From Ruegeria pomeroyi (lineage in GTDB: Bacteria; Pseudomonadota; Alphaproteobacteria; Rhodobacterales; Rhodobacteraceae), in assembly GCF_021405525.1 (NCBI RefSeq), contig NZ_JAGQAG010000001.1, positions 3,572,001 through 3,636,000 on the forward strand: a stretch of DNA of 64,000 nucleotides. The letters are read 5' to 3'. The notes below the pieces were generated by a model, which did no database searches, was not told where the DNA came from, and was given only the letters and a program-made list of their open reading frames with translations. A program made the position numbers and the translations under genes. Below, piece by piece: positions 58,906 through 64,000 of this stretch. The number at the start of each line of letters is the position of its first letter. Position 1 is the stretch's first letter.

Positions 58906-59762
58906 ATCACCAGCGCGGCCCAGATCATCGGAAAGGCAATCATGCGCGCGCGATCGATCTCCTCGCCGAACAGCGCAACAGCGGTGACAAAGATCATCGT
59001 GGGCGCAATATATTGCAGGATACCCATGGTGGACAGACGCACCAGCTTGGCCCCATTTGCATAAAACAGAAGCGGCACCGCCGTCACCACACCGGCCCCG
59101 GCCAACAAAAGGCTGTCTCCTCCGAAACCGCCGAAATGCCCCTGCCCCTGCGCCGTGATCCAGACCACGTAGGCGAGCGCAAAGGGCGACAGGATCAACA
59201 CTTCGAGCAGGAACCCCTGATTGGGACCGATCGGCAGCGACCGCTTGAACAAGGCATAAAACCCCCAGCTGAAGGTCAGGCCCAGCGCCACCCAGGGCAA
59301 TTCTCCCGCTTGAGCGATCAAAACAGCCACCCCTGCCGCGGCCAGCAGGATGGCACCCATCTGCGCCCGGCTCAGCCGCTCTCCCAGAAACAGCCCCGCC
59401 AGCGCGATGCTGAACAGCGGATTGATGTAATAGCCCAGCGCCGCGTCCAGCGCGCGACCATTGGCGATCGACCAGACATAGATCGCCCAGTTGACCGAGA
59501 TCAGCGCCGCCGTCAGGCAGGCCATGCCCAGCATGCGCGGATTGCGCAATGCCGCGCGCAGATCGCGGGTGCGTCCCAGCGCCACCAGCAGCGCTCCGGC
59601 GACAGGCACCGACCAGATCACCCGGTGTGCCACCACTTCGACCGACGGAACATGGGCCAGCGCCTTCATGTACAGAGGCAGAAACCCCCACAACAGATAG
59701 GCGGTGATCGCCAGCACCAGCCCTTTGGGCGTATCCACATTCTCGGGCCGGTGATCGCTCAT
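58863..59762 (-). CDS. rarD: EamA-family transporter RarD
   Basis: A 299-aa inner-membrane protein with ten hydrophobic segments in two EamA repeats. RarD marks: GLVLAITAYLLWGFLPLYMKAL, EVVAHRVIWSVPVAG, IYVWSIANGRALDAALGYYINPL, FLGERLSRAQ and APTMIFVTAVALFGE. E. coli RarD is linked to chloramphenicol sensitivity; the natural substrate is unknown. The start at 59762 follows GAGGAGAATGCGAG. Confidence 0.9.
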   Translation of the reverse strand: MSDHRPENVDTPKGLVLAITAYLLWGFLPLYMKALAHVPSVEVVAHRVIWSVPVAGALLVALGRTRDLRAALRNPRMLGMACLTAALISVNWAIYVWSIANGRALDAALGYYINPLFSIALAGLFLGERLSRAQMGAILLAAAGVAVLIAQAGELPWVALGLTFSWGFYALFKRSLPIGPNQGFLLEVLILSPFALAYVVWITAQGQGHFGGFGGDSLLLAGAGVVTAVPLLFYANGAKLVRLSTMGILQYIAPTMIFVTAVALFGEEIDRARMIAFPMIWAALVIYSVPMLRQMRRAA

Positions 59763-59867
59763 CTCGCATTCTCCTCTGCCCGCCCGTTGTGAACAGGCAC
59801 GCCAGGAAAGAAAAGCACCAAATCCGTGAACTGGCCCATCAAGACCCGTGATATCGCCCCTTCCTCT

Positions 59868-59905
59868 TGCCCGAAATATCCCGGAGCGCGAGGCAGCGCC
59901 TCGCA
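59868..59905 (-). repeat. Degenerate dispersed repeat and hairpins, copy 6
   Basis: CTTGCCCGAAATATCCCGGAG resembles the inverted AGTATTT tail, then GCGAGGC-AGC-GCCTCGC (59888-59904) and CCGCGCG-GAA-CGCGCGG (59907-59924). Diverged relative of copy 3. Confidence 0.5.
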
Positions 59906-59924
59906 CCCCGCGCGGAACGCGCGG

Positions 59925-59960
59925 CACCAACAAAGCGCGCCGCAGGCGCTCCTTTTGGTA
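59925..59960 (-). terminator. Probable terminator of the DMGDH gene
   Basis: Read on the minus strand, GAGCGCC-TGC-GGCGCGC is followed by TTTGTTGG, shortly after the stop at 59966. Confidence 0.55.
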
Positions 59961-59965
59961 ACCCG

Positions 59966-62416
59966 CTAGACCTTCACCCGCTCGGATTTCGGATCATACA
60001 TCGGGGCGAGCGCGGCCTCGGCGCGCACGCGGGTGCCCATCACGTCGATCTCGTAGGTCGAGGCCAAAACATCCGCCGCGCTTTCACCTTCGCAGGGGAC
60101 ATAGCCCATGCCGATGGCACCGCCCAGATGGTGGCCGTAGGCGCCGGAACTCAGGTAGCCGACGATCTGCCCGTCCCTGAGCAGCGGCTCGTTGTGATAG
60201 AGCAGCGGTTCGGGGTCGGTCAGGCGGAACTGGACCATACGGGTTTTAAGCCCCTCGTCTTTCTTGCGCAGCACCGCGTCACGGCCGATGAAATCGGGCT
60301 TGTCGGTCTTGACCGCAAAGCCCAGCCCGGCCTCCAGCACGTGATCCTCGGGCGTGATGTCATGGCCGAAATGGCGGAACGCCTTTTCGATCCGGCAGCA
60401 ATCCATCACATGCATGCCGCAGAGTTTGAGGCCCAGGTCCTGGCCCGCCTCGAACAGGGTTTCAAACGCGTGGCCCGCCATGTCGGAGGAGACGTAGATC
60501 TCCCATCCCAACTCGCCCACGTATGTCACGCGGTGGACGCGGGCGAGGCCCATGCCCAGTTCGATTTCCTGCGCGGTACCAAAGGGATTCACGTCGTTCG
60601 AGAAGTCGTTCGGGCTGACCCGCGCCATCAACTCGCGCGCCTTGGGGCCCATCACCGCCAGCACACCCTCGCCCGCGGTCACATCGGTGATCACCACGCG
60701 GAAGTCGCCCACAAGGCGCATCATCCGGGTCTGGTCGGCATAGCGGGTGGCCGCCGGGGTGACGACCAGATAGGCGGTCTCGCTCAGGCGGGTGACGGTA
60801 ACGTCGGCCTCGATCCCGCCATTCACGTTCAAAAACTGGGTATAGACGATGCGGCCCACCGGCACGTCGAACTGACCGCCCGCGATATGGTTCAGATAGG
60901 CGGTGGCGTCCGGCCCCTCGACCCGGATCTTGCCGAAGGAGGACATGTCATACATGCCCAGCCCGGTGCGGATCGCCTTGTGCTCCTCGGCCACGTTGTC
61001 GAAGAAGTTCTGCCGCCGCCAGCTGTAGCGATATTCGCGCTCCTGATCCGGGCGCGCGTACCAGTTGGCGCGCTCCCAGCCCGCCAATTCGCCGAACACG
61101 GCCCCATGCGCCTTGAGATGTTCGTGGAACGGGGTGCGGCGCACCCCGCGCGAGGTGGCTTTCTGCCGGTAGGGGAAGTGATCGGCATAGAGCAGGCCCA
61201 GCGTCTCGGTCGAGCGTTCGACGAGATAGCGCTTGTTGCCCTGAAAGGGCTGCATGCGGGCGATGTCGACATCGCCCAGGTCAAAGGGTTTCTCGCCGCT
61301 GTCCATCCACTGGCTGAGCGCATGGCCCGCGCCGCCCGCCGACTGAATCCCGATCGAGTTGAACCCGGCGGCGACCCAGACATTGTCCATCTCGGGCGCA
61401 AGGCCAAGGTGATAGGCGTCGTCGGGGGTAAAGCTTTCGGGTCCGTTGAAGAAGGTATGGATGCCCGCGCTGCCCAGCATCGGCATGCGGTTCACGGCGG
61501 CCTCGAGGATGGGTTCGAAATGGTCGAAATCCTCGGGCAGCTGGTCGAATTCGAATGTGTCGGGAATGCCGTCCATGCCCCAGGGTTTCGATTTCGGTTC
61601 GAACGCACCCAGCATCATCTTGCCCGCGTCTTCCTTGTAATAGGCGCATTCGTCGGGGACACGCAGAACCGGCATCTGGGTCAGGCCCTGGATGGGTTCC
61701 GAGACGATGTAGAAATGTTCGCAGGCCTGCAGAGGCACGTTGATGCCCGCCATGCGGCCCACCTGGTGGCCCCACATACCGGCACAGTTCACGATCATCT
61801 CGCAGGCGATATGGCCCTGCTCAGAGCCATCGTCACTGATCCAGTCAACGCCGGTGACCCGGCGGCCCTGTTTGGCGATGCCGGTCACCTTGATCCGTTC
61901 CTTGACCACGGCGCCGCGCTGGCGGGCGCCCTTGGCCAGCGCCAGCGCGATATTGGCCGGGTCGGCCTGCCCGTCGGTCGGCAGCCAGACACCGCCGGTG
62001 ACACCGTCGAGGTTGATGTGCTGATAGCGCTCCTTGACCTCGGCCGGTGACAGTTCCTCGACCGGGACGCCAAAGGCGCGGGCCATGGCGGCGTTGCGAT
62101 AGAGCTCTTCCAGCCGCTCGCCCGTCAGCGCGACCGAGACCGAGCCAACCTGACGCATGCCGGTGGCAACACCGGTCTCGGCCTCGAGCCCCATATAGAG
62201 CTCGGCCGAGTACCGGGCGAGCTTGGTCATGTTGGAGCTGGCGCGCAGCTGGCCGATAAGGCCCGCGGCATGCCAGGTGGTGCCCGAGGTCAACTGCTTG
62301 CGTTCGAGCAGAACGACGTCTTTCCAGCCGAGCTTGGTCAGATGATAGGCGACCGAGCAGCCGACGACGCCGCCGCCGATGATGACCACGCGGGCCTGGG
62401 TGGGAAGATCAGCCAT
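59966..62416 (-). CDS. FAD/folate-dependent dimethylglycine (or sarcosine) dehydrogenase
   Basis: An 816-aa two-part enzyme. N-terminal DAO-type FAD domain: VVIIGGGVVGCSVAYHL, and SGTTWHAAGLIGQLR with the histidine that in DMGDH binds FAD covalently. C-terminal GcvT-like tetrahydrofolate domain from about residue 440 (MYDMSSFGKIRVEGPDATAYLNHIAGGQFDVPVGRIVYTQFLN). It would take a methyl group to folate as 5,10-methylene-THF. Location beside a betaine methyltransferase favours dimethylglycine. The start at 62416 opens the FAD domain directly. Confidence 0.9.
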   Translation of the reverse strand: MADLPTQARVVIIGGGVVGCSVAYHLTKLGWKDVVLLERKQLTSGTTWHAAGLIGQLRASSNMTKLARYSAELYMGLEAETGVATGMRQVGSVSVALTGERLEELYRNAAMARAFGVPVEELSPAEVKERYQHINLDGVTGGVWLPTDGQADPANIALALAKGARQRGAVVKERIKVTGIAKQGRRVTGVDWISDDGSEQGHIACEMIVNCAGMWGHQVGRMAGINVPLQACEHFYIVSEPIQGLTQMPVLRVPDECAYYKEDAGKMMLGAFEPKSKPWGMDGIPDTFEFDQLPEDFDHFEPILEAAVNRMPMLGSAGIHTFFNGPESFTPDDAYHLGLAPEMDNVWVAAGFNSIGIQSAGGAGHALSQWMDSGEKPFDLGDVDIARMQPFQGNKRYLVERSTETLGLLYADHFPYRQKATSRGVRRTPFHEHLKAHGAVFGELAGWERANWYARPDQEREYRYSWRRQNFFDNVAEEHKAIRTGLGMYDMSSFGKIRVEGPDATAYLNHIAGGQFDVPVGRIVYTQFLNVNGGIEADVTVTRLSETAYLVVTPAATRYADQTRMMRLVGDFRVVITDVTAGEGVLAVMGPKARELMARVSPNDFSNDVNPFGTAQEIELGMGLARVHRVTYVGELGWEIYVSSDMAGHAFETLFEAGQDLGLKLCGMHVMDCCRIEKAFRHFGHDITPEDHVLEAGLGFAVKTDKPDFIGRDAVLRKKDEGLKTRMVQFRLTDPEPLLYHNEPLLRDGQIVGYLSSGAYGHHLGGAIGMGYVPCEGESAADVLASTYEIDVMGTRVRAEAALAPMYDPKSERVKV

Positions 62417-62490
62417 ATATGTCTCCACAACTTGCGATTTGCCCGACAATGCCACGGGTGGGCGACAGGAAATCCGTCAAAAACGTCACG

Positions 62491-62513
62491 GCAGCGGTGA
62501 AAATCACCGCTGC
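62491..62513 (-). terminator. Stem-loop at the end of the regulator gene
   Basis: GCAGCGGTGA/TCACCGCTGC (10 bp, loop AAA) overlaps the last codons of the regulator; on the minus strand TTTTT follows about 8 nt after it. It may weaken read-through to the dehydrogenase gene. Confidence 0.5.
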
Positions 62514-63487
62514 ACAGCCGCACGTTTCTGCCGCCTCAGCACAAAGGGGGTAACCCCGTAGAAGCTTTTGTAGACCGCCGAGAATCCGTTCGGAAAGCCG
62601 CAGGCCAGCCCGATTTCGCGTACGCTCATCGCGGTATTCAGCAGCAGAGAATTGGCCTTGGCCAGCCGCATCTCGCGATAGAAGTTGTTGGGCGTTGTCC
62701 CCATATAGGTTCGGAACTTGCGCTCCAACGAGCGATTGGACAGACCGAGCGCCGCAACGATCTCACCAATGGGCAGAGGGTCCTCGATATTGGCCTGCAT
62801 CATCTTGATGCACTGATCCAGCGCCTCGTCCCCGGTCGAGGTGGTCTTGATCCCCGAGAACGGCTGCATCGTGGCAAAGTCGCGGATATGTTCGTGAAGC
62901 ATGATATCGGCAACCGTCATCTTGGCCGGGCCCGAAACATGTCGCCCGATCACTGACAAAACCACGTCGACCGTCGCCCCCATGCCCGCGCAGGTCACCA
63001 CCGGCCCCTGCTCTGTCGCCAGCGAGAAGGTCGCATCAAAGCGCGCGCCGCGTTCGCGCAGAAACGCGGCGTTCTCCCAATGGGTGGCCAGATCGGCGGT
63101 GCCGCGTTCGTTGATATATCGGCTCGCGGCCTCGGCCAGCAAAAATACCTGCGCCCCGCGAAAGGTGTAATCCTTGACGACGCGTCCCAGCGACAATTCG
63201 GGCTGGTCGGGATCGGAATTGCCGATGACGAACAGGTAGTCCGCCCTTGGTTGGGCCGGCACCCGCTCGGTCGCGACCACGGCGCCGCTGCTGCTTTCGA
63301 TCAGACCGCCACGCAGGGAACGGTAAGTATAGGCAAAGGGGGGGTGCGGGCAGACCCGATTGGCGATCCGCAATACGTCGACCAAAGCGGCCAGTTCGGT
63401 CAGCACGAAACCGGGTGCGACGATGATATCGAACTGCTTTTGCCGGGTCTCGGCCTTGACCAGTTTCAGCGTTGTTTCGGCCCCCAT
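62504..63487 (-). CDS. GlxA/AraC-type transcriptional regulator (GbdR-like)
   Basis: A 327-aa protein with an N-terminal DJ-1/PfpI-like domain (FDIIVAPGFVLTELAALVDVLRIANR; CAGMGATVDVVLSVIGRHV) and two C-terminal AraC-type helix-turn-helices (IGEIVAALGLSNRSLERKFRTYMGTTPNNFYREMRLAKANSLLLNTAMSVREIGLACGFPNGFSAVYKSFYGVTP). This is the layout of GbdR/CdhR, which activate betaine or carnitine breakdown. The start at 63487 has GAGGAG 6-7 nt upstream, better than the GTG at 63496. It lies 12 nt after the methyltransferase gene. Confidence 0.88.
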   Translation of the reverse strand: MGAETTLKLVKAETRQKQFDIIVAPGFVLTELAALVDVLRIANRVCPHPPFAYTYRSLRGGLIESSSGAVVATERVPAQPRADYLFVIGNSDPDQPELSLGRVVKDYTFRGAQVFLLAEAASRYINERGTADLATHWENAAFLRERGARFDATFSLATEQGPVVTCAGMGATVDVVLSVIGRHVSGPAKMTVADIMLHEHIRDFATMQPFSGIKTTSTGDEALDQCIKMMQANIEDPLPIGEIVAALGLSNRSLERKFRTYMGTTPNNFYREMRLAKANSLLLNTAMSVREIGLACGFPNGFSAVYKSFYGVTPFVLRRQKRAAVQR

Positions 63488-63499
63488 GTGCCGCACTCC

Positions 63500-64000
63500 T
63501 CAGACGATACGATGCCCCGCCGCGCGCAGGCGACGGAAAAGATGCGCGATATGCTCGGGTCCGACCTCGCAACAGCCGCCGACGATGGTGGCGCCCTGAC
63601 CGACCCAGCCCATGGCAAAATCGGCATAGGCCTCGGGCGTCAGGTCGACGCGGGCAGAGAGCGCCTCGACCGTGGGGCGGGATTCAAGGAAGGCTTCGGT
63701 GATGCGGGTAAAGCCGTTGGCATAGGCGCCGAAGGGCAGGCCAAAGCCCGCGATGATGTCGAGCGCGGCGGCCATGGCCTCGGGGCGGGAGCAGTTCACC
63801 AGAACCGCCTGGGGCTGGTATTGCGCGACGATGGCGGCCAGCTCACCCACCCCTTCGCCCGAGCGCAGGCGGCTGCCGTCGTCATCCATCACGGTGACCG
63901 AGAGCCAGACGGGTTTGCTGCCAAGGGACGCACCCCGGAGCGCGCCCTCGGCCTGAGCGACCGAGGCGGCGGTTTCGATCAAAAACAGATCGACCCGGTC
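63500..64000 (-). CDS. Betaine/homocysteine S-methyltransferase-type protein, 5' cut by window end
   Basis: The last 166 codons are in the window; the N-terminal half lies beyond base 64000. The C-terminal zinc ligands of the homocysteine methyltransferase family are visible: Cys in AVLVNCSRPEAM and the pair in IVGGCCEVGPEHIAHL; DLFLIETAASVAQAEGALRG is also typical. The protein uses betaine or S-methylmethionine as methyl donor. The neighbouring dehydrogenase and GbdR-like regulator favour betaine, producing dimethylglycine and methionine. Confidence 0.88.
   Translation of the reverse strand, partial: DRVDLFLIETAASVAQAEGALRGASLGSKPVWLSVTVMDDDGSRLRSGEGVGELAAIVAQYQPQAVLVNCSRPEAMAAALDIIAGFGLPFGAYANGFTRITEAFLESRPTVEALSARVDLTPEAYADFAMGWVGQGATIVGGCCEVGPEHIAHLFRRLRAAGHRIV

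Noticed and set aside
59867-62050. 727-codon frame antisense to the dehydrogenase
   Set aside because: Shadow frame; no family motif and a real gene opposite.

Overview
The window is GC-rich, densely coded DNA from an alphaproteobacterium. Gene content and order fit the Roseobacter group of Rhodobacteraceae, most like Ruegeria or Leisingera: serB/serC/serA, kbl-tdh, sitABCD, rsmB-heparinase-purH-lspA, choice-of-anchor L/Hint proteins and a betaine demethylation cluster. The genus is inferred from recalled gene neighbourhoods, not from a search. I see no tRNA, rRNA, CRISPR array, prophage or insertion sequence.

Layout. 0-6 kb: three Hint-domain proteins (the first cut by the window edge) surround a glutamate-receptor-like channel. 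6-16 kb: dapD, a broken biotin synthase remnant, PLP enzymes, a LOG-family protein, rlmN, small secreted proteins, an asparaginase-family protein and an ArsR/SRPBCC/YciI group. 15.7-19.8 kb: serine biosynthesis, with serB divergent from serC-serA behind a structured leader. 20-24 kb: a LysR/phosphatase pair and the threonine-degrading kbl-tdh operon. 24-32 kb: rmuC, mutL and the sitABCD manganese/iron importer with two Fur-family operator copies. 32-36 kb: deoC, an ALDH16-type double-domain aldehyde dehydrogenase and an SDR, the latter two bracketed by copies of a double-hairpin repeat. 36-45 kb: one long minus-strand gene run (rsmB, heparinase-like, purH, lspA, lipoprotein, paired M16 proteases). 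45-51 kb: BenE transporter, LysR regulator, tmpA-tmpB phosphonate oxygenases, an aldehyde dehydrogenase and a 1-Cys peroxiredoxin. 51-60 kb: surface-sugar enzymes, pnp, a pseudouridine synthase and small enzymes. 60-64 kb: dimethylglycine dehydrogenase, a GlxA/AraC-type regulator and a betaine-homocysteine methyltransferase-type protein cut by the window end.

How the genes connect. The clearest metabolic theme is quaternary amines. TmpA/TmpB would turn 2-trimethylaminoethylphosphonate into glycine betaine plus phosphate. The methyltransferase would take betaine to dimethylglycine, and the FAD/folate dehydrogenase would continue to sarcosine. Serine and threonine/glycine genes feed the same one-carbon pool. 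Two kinds of short intergenic repeat recur: a GC-rich hairpin followed by an AGTATTT tail (five or six copies) and a tandem double hairpin (two copies).
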